Assembly: GCA_036937835.1 (NCBI GenBank) | Contig: CM072861.1 | Location: 23,066,501 to 23,130,500 of the forward strand | Length of the DNA: 64,000 bases | Direction of reading: 5' to 3' | Origin: Pampus argenteus | Taxonomy: Eukaryota; Chordata; Actinopteri; Scombriformes; Stromateidae | Shown here: one piece after another, positions 1 through 15,800 of the stretch | Layout of the letters: each line of letters opens with the position of its first letter | How positions within the stretch are numbered: the first letter of the stretch is position 1 | Made by a program: the position numbers and the translations under genes | Notes under the pieces: generated by a model | The model's database searches: none | What the model was told of the DNA's origin: nothing | The model's input: only the letters and a program-made list of their open reading frames with translations

Positions 1-2269
1 TGTGTTCACGTTATTTATTTGTTCATTTTGTTTGTTTGCTTTCATGTGTTGAGCCACGACTTTCTGACGAGCTGTTCTGGAGCCAAAGTTATGTTTTTTA
101 CAACTGTATGAGGAGACACGCTTCGCATTTCAACTCTGTCCGATATGTGCCAAGTGAACTATGTGCACATTTTTCTGATGCCTGACATTCAACTACCTGC
201 TCCAGTATAAAGATTTTTAAAGTTTATTTCTTCACACAATCCAACGGCCTCACCGAACGGCCTGGATGCTGTATCAGCACTTTCTTAAGTTCCCACGAGG
301 GGAAATGAGATGTAACCTTTACAGATAGATTATAATGAGCAAAGAGTTGCAGCGGTAAAGTGGAGTCATATTTTAGACCAATTTAAACTTAAGGCAGAAG
401 GCTTGCACCTTCAGAATAACTCGGATTGATCGGTCACATTCAGGAGAACAACCTTTATACTGGTGGCAATTACTTTGGTGTGTTGAAGTAAAATAGCAAA
501 AATAGCGATTACATCACAAAAACATGAACAATTCATGAAACTTAAAATAACCATCGAGACACTGCCACAACAGTGGATCATTAACTGTGTTTCGAAGCCC
601 CCTTCATACTGGCTCATCTCTGTCTGTTTAATCTGCCTTCATGCAGGTCATGAAGCAATAAAGAGGTAAAAACAAAACTATTGCAGAGTTGACGCCACCA
701 TCCAGCTAAAGACGCATAACGATCTCTACAGATTCAATTCTGGTGAAATGGAAATGTTTTGGATATGAGCGCGATGATTGCAGGGTTATAAAGCCGTGTT
801 AAAAAAAAATAATGCAATACATACTCCATTTAAAATGATGAATTATACTCATCGATGTAGCATAGTGGTGCAGAAAAGTGAAAATCATGGGCGAACCTGC
901 AGCAGAATTAACTGTAGTAGCTTCTGTGACATGAAGTCGTGTTTGCTTCCACGAAATGAAAAATACACGTTCCATGTTTTAAATTCTGCGTTCATGTGAT
1001 AATGGTTCATTTATCTCTCGTTATATGCCAAATATATGTTAAAGAATCAGTATAGAGAGTAGAGTATGTTTACATCGTCCCCGTCTTTTCTCTTCTTGTA
1101 AAAAACGGTTTCAAATGTTTGATGATTCATCCTGCACTCGGGGGGCATTAACAGAGATTCATCCAATCAAATGTGACTTTGGGCGAGTAGCCACAACGGT
1201 CATATAAAGCTGAACTTTTGTTTGTGAGTCGCAGTAGCTGACTGGAGCAATATGGAGGGAGACAGGAAGAGATGTGTGTTTGGGTATCAATGGCCAAAAA
1301 ATTCTGTTTTCATTTCCAAAACAATGTGGCTGAGGGCTGATTCATTCATTCATTCATTCATCTCTCCCATCGTCCTCCTGCTGCTCCAACAACAGGCTTG
1401 AGGGGTGTGTGGAGCTAAACCTTGCACACTTTTCTAGTGGTCCAATCAAATGCAAAGGATTGAACTTAAATCTCTCCTGTAACTGTATGCCGCCTTAAAT
1501 GTTCTGTTTCACCGCAAAGAACGTCACATTACGGAAGCTAAAGACGCTCTAACTTCTGTTTCATGGGGACCTTTAAGCTCTCAGTTTTAGAAATACTGTC
1601 TGTGTTGCTCAACTATAACTCTCACTGTCATTACACTGATTAAAAAACAGACTATGTCATATAAGATATATAAACTATATTATGTTTTATCTTTCAATTT
1701 CTAGAAAGTTTTAATATCAATGTATTAATAATGTCATCATTAAAAATATATCCTACCACTTGCCTGTGTGCTTCTGTAAAGTAATTAAGGGTTCGTTAAC
1801 GAGGCTCTATTAAAACAAATGACAAGGTGTGTGTACAGCCAAGCACCGTTTGATTAATATAAATGGTCTGTAAACAAGTCTCTCCCTAAGAAACTTTTGG
1901 GCTGCTTGTTGGTGGAGTGATTTTTCAACTGTCGCAGATCCAAGAAAATCTACTAAAACTTTTTCCTCAGGCCTTTAGTACGGGAACATTTCAAGTGATT
2001 TAAAGCCGTATCAGATATATTAGAAGAGTTTGCTAACTTTGCTAAATCACAAAGTGGGTGTACAATAGAGAAGAGCATGTCATCCCCTCCTGAGACTCAG
2101 TTGATTTAGCAGATTTTCTCTAAAATAGACTCACAACAATCTGTCTTCTATCCACAGATTCAGACTCGTGTATCAGAGTCCAGCTGGACTATTGTTATTT
2201 TAAGTTCCTATTCGGGCAATGTGAGGACAAACATCTGTTATAGTGTCTACATGGGTGCACACAACTCAC
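1..2269. other. pigg intron 8 (5' part), no exon seen
   Basis: AT-rich noncoding DNA downstream of pigg exon 8. I looked for the remaining membrane-spanning part of PIG-G on the minus strand and found no matching block. A short (ATTC)n run lies near 1340-1361. The open frames here are short and show no recognisable protein. Confidence 0.6.
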
Positions 2270-5200
2270 CTTGCCGTGAATCTTTGGTCCCAGGGGGAGT
2301 CGTCTTGTTGCCATCGAGACCAGAATACAAAACATGGCTGAGGAAAAGGCAACGGCAACAAACACGAGACCCCACGAGAGGCTGCAGAAGTAACAGGAGC
2401 TCTCAGCAGACGTGCACACCAAGACGTGCACTGAGGCAAGCAGCAGACACAAAAGGTAGAAAGGCAGGGAGAGCAGGGCTGAGAAGACCGGGAGGTCCAC
2501 TGCTGCTGCACCGCTGAGAGCTTCAGGCATCGCCAGCAGTAACACCAGCAGCAGCTGAAAGGGACAACCAGAGGGAGGGAACGGAGAGATCAACACACAA
2601 ACAGAGCAGTGCATGAACACAACCGTGGACACGTTTATCGTCTACTAAATAAGTCCTTCTGCACTCACCTGAAACACGAACACCATGCCTGCGATCATGG
2701 AGTACATGTCGTACTTGCCCAGTTGTTTGCTGAGTGCTGAGCTCATGGCGGCCAGGGCCTCCAGGTACTGCTTCAGGACCTTTTTGCCCATGTTGGTCAG
2801 CACCTCCGAGGTGTTTCCCTCCAGGTAGAGCTTCATCCAGCTCCCATGAGCCTTCTCTGCCACGCGGTACTGCTCAAAGCCTGCCTCTGGATCAGAGACA
2901 AGAGCTGGTTTGTGTTATATTGATTTGGTGTTGTACTAATTATAGATTTATTTTAAAAAGGTAAAATTGAAGCAGTGATATCCTGACTTTTTCCTGTCTG
3001 TCACACTCCACATCCCCAGTTTGTAACACAGACGGTCTGAAGTACGTCTGAAGAAGATGAAGTGACCCCGATGACATCTGGGTTATTTTCTCACACTTTC
3101 TAAAGCTCCTCCAGAGCTGCAGAAGTCATTACACAACCGTTTTTTACAGGCTGAGAAGCACCATGACAAACGATGTTGTGTAAAATTGGTGGAGTGATGC
3201 TCATAGTGACAATTAATCAAGATTTAATGCTTTTTTTCCCCTCCTATTATTCAAGACTTGACGTTACTGTGATATAACCTCGTTGGAACTGTAGCAGCTA
3301 TTGTAATCATATAGATTTGTCAAAATGAGGAGGACATTTGCAGCATCTCGTTTATTCAAGCTTAGAGTTGCCTGATGCGGCATCACATCAATTTTGCACA
3401 CTTTATTTATCACATATTCTCTGCTGCCATTGGATGCACCGGGACAATTAAACTTATTTATGAAACGACACACAATCTGAGCTTCCCAATTATGCAACTT
3501 TACCTTCAGCTGTTAATTGGCAGCATTATTTCCTGGTAGATTTCAACAATCTGTCACCATATCGTGACGTGTTTCAGAATCGTTTTTAGATGCTGAAACT
3601 GACTTTTTGCAGTTGGAACAACTGACAGACAGATATGCACTTTTTTTCCCCCCCAATTTATTCATGTGCAAACCGAACCATGACAAAATAAAGTTGTGAA
3701 AAAGGCGATGCTCGGATAAACAACCTTTTCTCACTGCTGCAGTCGAGGAGAATGAACCAGATATACAGCAGGGCAGCACTGAGAGGCTCAGGAGGAGCTT
3801 CGACCTTCAGGCCACCAGGACGCTAAATGAGGCCACTGCCTAAGACGCCAAGGTCAAGGTCAAGACGAGCGTGTTCGACGTGCTGCTAACCTGTAGCCCC
3901 CTCAGTAAACACTACATAGACTAAGAATTGTTTTTGTTGTTTTCCCTCCAATCAAACACATATATTTATTTCTATTCTACTTAAACTAAGTTCAATGGAC
4001 AAATTGAAGGAACTGACAGGATTTCCTTTCGCTGTGATTGTGCCTTTGTATGATTACATGTGACAAATAAACTGACTAAACAAATTGATCCGGAGTGCTT
4101 TTTCTCTTGCTTCAGGAAAACAAAACCTGCAGTCTATACTACTATAATCCATCACGAAGAAAATACAGGCGTTGTGTTTGTTTTCTTATGAATGAGGGTT
4201 CAGTAATTCTATTTATGACTCCATCAATCATTCTGCCGGTGTGTGTTTGATGTTTTAAATTGGAAATCCGTTAAAATCTTAAATCTTTTTGTTTTTCTGT
4301 GTCAAATTTACACAGAAAAGATAATATGTGGTTAAAAAATAAAATAAAATAAAAAAGCTTATTATATGTATAATTTGTCAGGATCGTAACTACGACAAGA
4401 AATGACTCACTTGCATGTTTACTCAAAGCAAATGAGATGCACGTTTTCATTTTTACTTCAGTGTTTTAGGAGCCTGTTCAAGGACAAAGCAATGTGGAGA
4501 TTTGATTTGTGGTATACTTCAATATAACACACACACACACACACACTCCTAAAAACAAATATTTTGCAGTATAACACCTATCTCAGCAGCATAGGCAGAG
4601 GTGATAAATAGTCACTGTGGCTTTTGCCAGACAGAGGGGTTGGTAGAAATATTAGTACCTAAAGCCACAGGCATTAATCAAACTATATCAATGGCCCTGG
4701 CCATGTTTCATCTGTCTAAAAGTACAGGGGTTGGTTAATGGCCCTCCAAGACGCCTGAGGTTAGAAGCACAAGAAAAACATAATATGAAGATGGAAACAT
4801 GGGAGACAGACAGAGGAAGGTTACCTGAAGAGGAAAAGTCCAACTTCAATGCACTTTCATGTTTTGTAGGGTATTTTTAACCTTAGGACAAAGACAAGCG
4901 ATTGTCACTACACACACACACACACACACACACACCGAGTGTGTCTGGGCATTATGAATGTTTACACAATCATTTTTTTGGATGAAGTACGTTTTGTATA
5001 AATGACTTCTTCTGACCCAAACAGGTGTCCAGCAGGCTTTTTACTTAAAATATCATCCCGGGCGTATTTCCCAGCAGTGACAACTACCGCATTTTACTGC
5101 ATAACAGCTTCATGATTACCCAAGTGGACAGATTCAAAAAAAAAAATAAAAAATAAAAAATCAACACATCCAAATGTAGGTCTGCTAAAATAATTTCCAT

Positions 5201-8200
5201 TTCATCTCATCACTATGGAAACCAGAGACTGAAATAGAGAAGCAATCGTGCTGCCAGAGTGGCAAGTTTCTGATGTGAAATGAAGTCGTTTGTTTCAAAT
5301 CAAGTTTTCAGACGTTTTATTGGCGACTTACTGAACTCTGACGCTCCACACGTGTGTTTTCTTCAACACAACATATTTATCCTTCACTGGCTTGTGCTGA
5401 TTTAAGCACGTTGTGTTCAAGCTGGGACTAAATACAAAACATGACACAAAGACGCATTTAAAAAGACGAAACAGTGTTAATAACGTTAAAGCAATATGTA
5501 CAGCGTCATTTACATTTAAAAACTTTCTGTTTGTATTTATCAGAAGCAAAAACTCCTCCATGATTTTGCTGATGCAGCTACCAGTTTTCATTTTTTTAAT
5601 TTCCTATTATCGTAAATATATTATTGTTTTCTTATTGCTGCTGGTAGTTTTTATATGTTAATTGCTACTGGAGGGATTAAGAATTAAACATCAATATAAA
5701 ATTACTTTAATAAAAAACCTTGTGTCAGCATATATGTGATTAATAACACTGATCAGTTGCTCTTACTCTTCACAGGGATTTAATAAATGTGTTTTATTGC
5801 TCATATGCAGCAAAGAGCTCTTTTACTCCTCAGTTGAATCTTGAGAGCCTTAAATTAAAGGGTTTTTTTTCATATTATTTTTTATTGAAATATCGTTCAG
5901 TAATTATACCGACGAGTATATATTTTACATTTATAACTATATTTGATTAATATGTAGTAGGTTCTTGTTTTATCCATCCAGTCTAGTCACCATTTGAAAA
6001 AACAAGTTCATAAAATGAGGTAGGGTGGCGCCACACCTGTAAGCATCGTTGGCACGTTTTATTAAGCAAAACTATTTCATTCAGATTAAAACATTTAAAA
6101 CAGTAAATACACTTAAAATAAAGTCACCTGAAACCTTAAATTAAATGCCACATATCTAACACCACTTTTCCCCCTCTGCCTTTCCTTCCTTCTGTCTCGT
6201 TTTAAAACGATAGGACCCATCAAACATTAGCAATGGTAATTACTGCCACTGGTGTATCAAATGTTTGTGAAAGTGAAGGACAGCAACAGAGAGACAGACG
6301 GAGAAGGAGACAGATAAGAGGCGTAAAGGGAGAAGCTGCAAGATGGATAACTCTGACAAACTGTGTGACCCCGAGATATAACTCTGTGAGGATATGTGCA
6401 TGCATTTGCACAAAGATTGGGCAGCATTAATGTTCAAGAACACAGACCACAGACTGTTCGGGAGTCTCCCATGTGGAGTTTTCACAGTTGTAAGGTCATT
6501 TATACAGGGACGTAAAGAAATCAGTATACAGATTTGCAATACAGCGTTTGACACTTAAACACTCAGCGTCTGTTGATGCTGCGTTCAGTCACTTCCTGTA
6601 AACGCCCCAACTACAAACATACTTACTTATCTGTTTAGTCGCCATTAGCCAAAATAAAACCTTCTGCTTTACTGGATTTATTCTCATCTTAGACAAGTTG
6701 AAATGTAAATCCATATAAAATCTATAGGTGTGCTGTGTTTCAATCAGAGTCTTTTGAACTTGTAGGATTATCCTCGTCTTAATCCGACTGCTTTAGGTTA
6801 AAGGCTCCGAGAAGCGGCTTTGAATTAAAGATGACAACGTGGTGTGAATAATGACTATTTTATTTAAGCTTGTTCCATCTGTGATTCTCCAGCTACAGGT
6901 ACAAATATGTCTTACTTATGTTACCGTTTTATTTGTATTTCACTCACAATGATCCTGTTAGTCTGACTTATCATAATAAAGACATTCAGACAGTCAGGAA
7001 TATATGTAAATATGTATAATATAATATAATAATCATAATATAGACTGAGCCAAAACAGTTTAGTTTGCAGGTAAAACAACATGATAAGCTGAAAGATGCT
7101 AAAATGCTCTGGGAAGTCAGTTAATAGTTCTCTGTATATCGGACACTATGAGCGACCCCCTTCATTAGTCATTTAACCTATTGCTAATAGGTAAATATTG
7201 ATTAGTGCAGCTTTAAGAGTGATTAAGTTGAATATAGGCAGTGAGTGACTTCTTGTTGCTCTGTTGCAAAGTACTGAGAAATAACCCTAATTATTAATGT
7301 GTGTGCTGGACATTATGCAGTTACAATAAGAGGGCCCCATTAACTTCAATAAAGGGCTAAAAGGCTAAAATTAAGTAATGTGGGCTGGCTCACTTTGTGT
7401 CTGTTGATCCTTTTGACAGGGAAAAGAAAATAGGACGGACTCTTTTCTTAAATTGCACTTCTTTTCTTACTACTTCTTGAAAAAAACCTCTATAATATCA
7501 CCAGGCTGGAAACTGTACAGCATAACGATGACGCTCGCTGTCAAAAGAAGGTCTTGGCTTTTAGAGGTTTTGACACAGTGAATTTGTGACCTACCTTTCT
7601 CGTAGCCCGGCATGCTGTCTTTGAGCAGGCAGCTGAGCTGGTGGCCATTGAGATGCAGGAAGCGCAGCTGGTCTCGCAGCGAGGTCTCCTCCAGGACACC
7701 CGGGATGATGCGGCCCACGCTGTTCTGAGATATGGGCAGGCCGAGTCCCAAGGCCAGGGTCGGAGTCAGGTCAACTTGCTCCACCACTCCTGGCTGCTCC
7801 ATTCCCACTGACATGACAGGGAAAACACACATACACATGATGAAGAACAGTCACTCAATGATTTAAGTGTATTTTGGCAGTATGTTTGTTTTGCTGTGAC
7901 ATATTTTCTGTTGATTTATATAAAAAAGAAATCAGTTCATTCTGAATAAATCAACTATCAGGTTTTTCTTCTTTTTGCTTCAAAAATACTGAAATGATAA
8001 AAAAAAAAAATCCTGCCATATCAAGACAGAAAATGAAAAAGCTTTTTAAAATCTGGCCAAATGTTGAGTCACGATTGTGTCACATCAATCAGCAGGTAGC
8101 AAAACAGTTATTTATTCAAATTTCAAAAAGTCACATTTTATTACTTCAAGCTCTAAAGTGATTCACAGACCAAAACTATTTACATGATGGACACTAGGAA

Positions 8201-10615
8201 ATAGATCAATTTTCATACTGCGCGCTGTGGATGATTTCTGCTCTCACACTATATGAGCTTGTCTCAAAGAATTTCACAACACTCATCAGGACAAATTTGA
8301 AAAAAAAAAAAAAAAAAAAAAAGGACGTATCGCTCCCAGAGTCAAAAACCCGACACAAACACTAACAGTGAAAAACGCTTTTTCTGTTGTTTGGAAGTCA
8401 GTGGATCATCACGATGTATTAACAGAGTCTCTACAGTTAAATCCCCTTAAGGCCACAAGTGCCTTATTTATATTTTGTTAGCTAGAATGTTTTTCCTTGC
8501 CTCTGTAAAGCACTATGAATTGCCTTGTGTACGAATTGTGCTATACAAATAAACTTGCCTTGCCTTGCCTAGAATCTGTGCAATATATTTTTCTAACACA
8601 GAAAGCCTGAAATCTGAGCAGAAAAGCATCACAAATAACCCTCATAATTACTCTTGTATTAATGCCTGTGGGTACGAGCGTGAGGAGGGCTGTCACAACA
8701 TGCAAAACAACCAGAACCGACACAGAAAAATGACTGAAACATTGTCATAAAATATGAGGTTTTCATTTGTCAAACGTGAGCAGGCGTGTTTTATGTTCCC
8801 GTAGAGACCTTTCACTAACACAAATATTTCCCCCCAAATTGCCTGCGGACGACTGAAGCTTTCAATAATGAGCTATACTGGTGTATAATATACCTGAAAA
8901 ATGAATTTTAATGTGGGTTTTTTTTTTGTCTGTTACAGATCAATACATGTGAGGAAATGATACAGCTGCAGAGTAAAGACTGGGACAAACCGCTGAGCTG
9001 TGAGCTAATTTGGTAATTGGATGAAATAAACTGAGGAATTATCCTTTTTATATTAAACGGGACGGATTTGCAACAAGGACATTTCTGTATTAAACATAGA
9101 TATTAAGGATGATACTATAAATCTATCTCAAGACTTGTTTAAATCTGTTAATCAGCAATGAATGTATAAAATGTTTATGATTTTATTTAATTACACTAAT
9201 GGGTAACGTTGACTTTTATCCAACATGAATCCCATATTAACGATGTGAAAACGAGCCGAGAAGACGTATGCTTGACCACATGACGACACCGTTACATCCA
9301 TCCAAACCTGTTTCGAACAACTAAAATCCACTTTGTCTGCGGTGTACTGCTCATCTTACACACAACGGAGCGACTCACACTGTGGCACAACAGATGTGTC
9401 ATAACTCAAGTTAAAAGGCTGAACGTCGATCCTCAGACGCGATGATGGCGCCTCATGCATTACGGTATGTAGCTCCCTAATGTTATCTCTGAAACATAAA
9501 CCACACCGATCGGTTTCACAGCACATTTATAAATTCTTATAATGACTGCTCAGAGTCACATATTTTCATCCTGGAGATTACGCCTGGAGAGAAACCGGCA
9601 CAACAGAACATTTCTAATAACATGTTCCCAACAGGAAACAGCATAGCTACCTCTGCGTTTGTTAGGATGAGGTTTAAATTGATGCTGGCACATGAATAAA
9701 ATGTGTATACGGTGCTTCATTAATAACTCTCTCATGTCTGTAACCTGAAATTGTGTCCATCAAAACATTCTTGCATCAGTCGCTGATGTTTTTGCACCAC
9801 TGCTGCTGGCTGCTGGCTTCTGAGGCTGTGAAGTTACCACCTTATCCATTCCCTGGTTTTAACTGCAACACCTTATAGCCGCTTAAATAAACAAAGAAGA
9901 CTAAAGGATAGTGAGGTAAACAACAACTGTATGGCTTCCTTATGCCTTCACTGTCTAATTAAAGTGCTACTGCCTCTCTGTGTCCTCCATCCAAAATGTT
10001 TTTTGCTAATTTGTAGTAAAAGGGGCTTTGAATGCATCGCCTTCCAAATGATGCGTTCAGGTATTGAATTAGAGTAATGAACTCTGATCCAATTCACCTC
10101 AGCTTTCTAATGATCCGCCATCCTCACCATGTTAAAAAAATAACCAGTTATGCAGATGAGGCCACTGGTTACACTCCTCAACAATGTGGCGGAAGAAGGA
10201 CGTTATTGTTGTTGTTGTTGTGTGTGGATAAACAACCTCATGTTGGACTAAAAGATCCTGCACACATAAACGTCTGAACACGAGTGACTGAATCCAACAT
10301 GCGATTTTATGTCGAAGTTACGAGTTAGTATTTGAATTTTCTGTTTTTCTCGTCTTCTCTCTGTGCTTTTGTCGCTGGTTTGAAAGGGGGCGGGGCTCAA
10401 TTGGAACAAAGGTGATGTCATGTACTACCATGCACCAATCAGGATGTAGCAATATACATGCAACTGCTTAATTATGTTACAGGCTGCATCTACATCATCC
10501 TAATGAAGCATCATTATCCGAGCTAAATGAATGATAAACTCTAATAAACTACTAATAAATAAAAACATTTCTAAACATTTTCTTTGATTGTTGCTTATTT
10601 TGTTATTAATTTTTA

Positions 10616-10653
<38 letters not shown>

Positions 10654-12780
10654 ACACTGTTGTACATTTTGTATGCTCATATTTCAGGAATTAATTGAAG
10701 TGGCTCTGGATACTTTTCATTGAAGAAAACACAGAATTTGGCATTTTTCTCTTCTTCTTCTTCTTCTGTGATCTCTAAACTTTCATTCAAGCTGTTGTAA
10801 CTACAGGAGGCTCAGCGTGCTTGCAAAACCACGATCTCTGTAGCAACAACTCGAACTGAACTGTAAATGATTAATTAACATGAATGGTCTATAAATAAAG
10901 AAAAGATCTCAAAAATAGACTTGGCTGAGAAAGAAGCAATTATCACGATCACACTTTCTCAACTCACTCAACCACATTCATCACTGCGATATAAAGTTTG
11001 CTCAGGAGTTGGGCTGGAAGAATTTTAACACACTACATACTCTCCAGCAGGGTGATAAACTTGACTACGCACTTGTTTGTTAGCTCATATGTTAACAGAG
11101 TGCAGCTGTGAAGGTCCTAAGCCTCCTTAAACAATAGCATCGGTTTACCTTTCCTCTTGAAGGCCGGGCTTATGAGCACCAGGGGTGTGTTGACTTCTGG
11201 TTCTGAGGAGCCTCCGTGGCTGCCGGTCTCCGACATGCCGTGGTCTCCACACAGCACCAGCAGGTAGGGCAAGGATCCCTCCACCTCCTGAGAGAAGCAA
11301 ACACCAAGGTTAAAGGGCTCCCCCACTGTATGTGCTGATCCTGATGTCAATAATTCAAGCCTGACACTGAAGGCTTCTCGTGTCAGCAACCATAATAAAA
11401 AAAAAATAAAAAAAAACACAAATAATCCAGTTGGCAGAAACAGAGTAATATCATAAAGAGGCGGCTGCTGGGGTAATAGATTGCTTCACCAGATATGTTT
11501 AATGTTATTATGCAGGAGGCGTTTAATAAAAAGGCAGAAAAGGAAGGTATTAAATTATTACTTTTGAAAAGGAAGTCATGACAAACACCTCCTGGCACAT
11601 CGCTAGATTTGAAAAAAATACAGTAAAGGCAGCAAATAAACACGAGCTGGCAGACTTTGTTCAAGCTTGGTTTCTTCACTAAGTGATTCCCTTTCAACTA
11701 GACTCACAAAAACTGATGGTAAATACAACAGGGATGCTGTTGGCTGATCTAAATACACGACTACAGATGTTAACAAAACAAAAGCCAAACCCTACCGAAC
11801 ATTATAATACTCCCAAAAGACTCCCAAAAAATAAAAACACATCAAAGAGCAAAGACTAAGTCTTCATTTATTATTAAAGATTGAAAAGTGCACCCCATCA
11901 GATATAATAGACAGCCTGAGAGACAGAAAAGGCAATGATTGCTGAACTGCTGAGATAAACTTTTGTTTTTTGTGTTGTCAGATAAAATGTTAGTTACATT
12001 TAAAATGACTTCATTCAAAAACAGATTTGTGAAAAAAGGCCACTGTAAGCATAAATGTTTATTTTCAACTGGAGCTACAATAATGAATCTATTGTGCATT
12101 TTTGATATTGTTATAAGGTGACATAAAAAGTGTTGAACACACTTAGGAGAATACTGCAGGTTGCAGCCGCTGCAAAACTGTGCCATTGTGCTCAGCTGAC
12201 CCGTTATATTTGTTACTCAGCACAGAAGGAGCAAAAGACTACCCTCTGTCCTAGATTTACCTCTTGGTTGCTTGTTATAAATGGCACTGGACACAAAGGA
12301 CCCAAAAAACACCTCAAGACCAGTACTAAACACCACTCAGCCCAACACTGAGCGAGCCTCTTTTCTGTTCAGGATAAGTCAGAGTTTACTCAGGTCCTTC
12401 AGGATGAAAGCACCAAATGAGCCTCTTCTGGGTGGCTTTATCCCCACATTTCATAAGAAACATTTTTTTTTAATTAATACACAAGGTACCATGTTGAATC
12501 AGATGGTATCTGATGTTCTCAATGATCAACCAGATAAAAGAAAAACAGCTAAATGGGCTATTTTTAGTCTGCAACCACTATCCTTTATATCAGAGACTCT
12601 CACATACAGGTAAAGTATTTCTGCAGTTGCCAAGGGACTTAGGTTTATTGCCAACACTCAAAACATATTATATAATGCAAAATATCAGACTTTGTCAGGG
12701 ATAGCAAGATAAAAACAATTTCCATCGTTATCTGTAGTGTTCTCACAGAATGTGGAAAATTCAACTAATCTCAGCTAACT

Positions 12781-12811
<31 letters not shown>

Positions 12812-15800
12812 TTGAGAAAAAAAACATCACATATTTGTGTTAAGGAGGGAATCAACCATCATTCAGACATAACACATTAACACCACTTTTGAGAGTGTGT
12901 GAAAACTACTTTGCCAGCAAGCAGAGAAGTTGAAATATTAAGCTAAAAGGTGTACGAGATAAATGGTTTAAACTAAGTAATGGATAAACAGTATAGCTAC
13001 TTGGTTAAACGTGATGGAAAAACTGCTGAGATTGTTAGCCAAAAGTAATGGATAAAGAGTTGAAATAGTTAGCTAAAAGTAAACAGTAAACAGACATATA
13101 TACGTAAACGATGCTTTGGCAGTTTCCATAGACTTGACTGGACTGGAACATGTAACATAAATTTTGTCGTTGTGTAAGATCTCATTTGAGTACAGGCCAC
13201 TTGCCTGGACCAATATAGCAGATGCTTTGACGTAACGCAGCAACGGGCTGAAGCAGCCAATACGGCGTCTACGTATATATATGTCTGTGGTTGAAAGAGT
13301 TAGCTAAAAGTAAACAGGGTTAGCTAAAAATGAACAGTTGAAAGGGTTAGCTAAAAGTAAAGATGTGAGAGTTAGCAAAAAGTAAACATGTGAGAGTTAG
13401 CAAAAAGTAAACATGTAAAAGAGTTAGCTAAAAGTAAACAGCTAAAAGACTTAGCTAAACGTAAACAGTTGAAAGGGTTAGCTAAAAGTAAAGATGTGAG
13501 AGTTAGCTAAAAGTAAACAGTTGAAAGAGTTAGCAAAAAGTAAATATGTGAGAGTTAGCTAAAAGTAAACAGTTGAAAGAGTTAGCAAAAAGTAAATATG
13601 TGAGAGTTAGCTAAAAGTAAACAGTTGAAAGAGTTAGCAAAAAGTAAACATGTGAAAGAGTTAGCTAAAAGTAAACGATTAAAAAGAGTTAGCTAAAAAT
13701 AATTAAGAAACTGGACCGGTGGTGACAGTATTTGAGCAGACCTATCAGCAGTGGAGGTACATCCAACAAAGGTGGGGAACATTAAGGTAAGATAACAACT
13801 ATTTCAGATCCTCTTTCAGAACAGAATAATATATCAGAGAAGGAAAAATGAAAAGCAAAATAAAGATATGACAACACAAATGTATGCAACAACAAATCCC
13901 ATTTCCATTTATCTTATTTTATGAAATAAATGGCCTCAGATTATACACTTGCTTTGCAGGTCAGGTTAAGAAAGTTTTGCATTTCAAACAGTGAAAGCAG
14001 TGTCCCAACCTTCAAATCTGAAATATCCAGAAGAGAAGATTGAGGCCATGCGCTCTCCATTAACACAAAGGTCTGACAGAGGTCTTAATGACCTGGAGGT
14101 CCTGCTCTCCAATCACATTTTAATAGAGAGCGTTACGTCTGTTCGCTCCGCAGGTAGAGCATGTCTCTGCCCCTAATATGAGCTTTCTGAAATAGGCCAA
14201 TCGCATCACCTTACAAAAGGGTACTTTGAGGATTGTCATTTAAATGCTACCCTGCTTTTCTCCTCTGCTCTGCTGCAGAAGGAACCATTATTCCTTTTTA
14301 ATACTTAAAGATGCAGCAGCAAACAACGTGAGCAGTCAAACACGCTGAGATTTATACTCCGACATGTTAGGAGCATGTGTTGATCAGAGAAAATATGGTT
14401 GTTTTTGTGGAAGCGTCTAAGATATCCTGCGGGACCTCCTTGGGTTGTGTCTATATTTAGGTCTCACTGCTGATGTAAAAAAACAGCTATCATTAATGTG
14501 ACTGAAGCACACATTTCATGAGCATATGATGCTGCCATTGTCCACAATACGCCATAAGCCTAGATAACGGGATGTGATGGGGATGTGGTGAAATGTTACA
14601 TCAGCGTTTCCAGAAACACACTTTACTGTGTCGAGAAGCGAGGAGCTTGTCAAGTTTACAAGGATACGTACACGTGGTGTCTGTTCTCTGTCATTTCAAA
14701 GATGGCAGAGGGATGAGAAGGAGGGGGATCGTAGGCTCAAGTAGACATGACTTGACAATCAAAACACAAGCTACACAGCTGAATGACAGTGAGACGATGC
14801 CCATTAACACACACACACACACACACACAGACAATATGCACAGCTGTCAGAGAGCACAGACAAAACAAGGCCACAAGACCTGCACACTGATCACAGATAA
14901 AAAAAAGATAACAGAAAAGATTAACAGTTTATTAAATCTTTGGGGCTGCTGCAACAGATAACAACTGCTGGGAACTAACAAATTATCTGTGTAATTAAAT
15001 GACCGCCCAAAAGCCTGCTAATGCTAAATAACTCCCCGATAACGTCACATTACTATATTAACCATTAATCATCACTTCATAAAGGGACATTGCCAATATA
15101 ATGACATTTACAACTATTATAGTAACGATTAAGACTCTTAAAATGACTTTATTATACAGCTATTCAAAATTCAAAGTGTAATGCTGGGCTTAATGAATTT
15201 CAATAAAGAGAAACAGATGTTGACAAGCAACAATTAAATTAAGCAGATGTCCAGCCACAGAGAGAAAATCAGTCCAATTAACCTGAACTGAAACTCAGAA
15301 GCCAAGCTGTAGGTGTTCAATTTGAATTTCACGTATTTTAATAGTAGGACAGTTCTGGAAAGGTTAGAGTTTGAATATCTGGCCCATTGTATTTTGCAAA
15401 TATAATGTCAATTAATCAATATTGTAATACAATAATGTAATTTTAAATCTGCATTTACCATTTTTTGCGAATTTAGGGACAAAACTCAACACATTTCAGA
15501 TATTAGGGGCAACTAAAACTTTACAATTTCACTTTATCGGTTAACATGCTTATTAACTTCTTAATTAATTTTCATCATTTGGTCAATTAAATGTCAGAAA
15601 ATAGTGCAAAACAAAGAAAGCAACAAACCGAGCTTTTTATCATTTCATTTAAAACAAAGCTAACCCAACAGTGAGAACGGTAAAAGTGAAACAAAACATA
15701 AAGTTGCAGTGTGTAAAACCAAAACAATGAGCTGAAAGACACTAAAATGCTTTGCATAGCTGAGGACAGCAGAGTTGGCTGATAATCTGTGGATTTATCA

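Noticed and set aside
12281..12613. Forward 110-codon open frame in pigg intron 4
   Set aside because: No recognisable domain and no splice partners; antisense to pigg in AT-rich intron DNA. Judged a chance frame.
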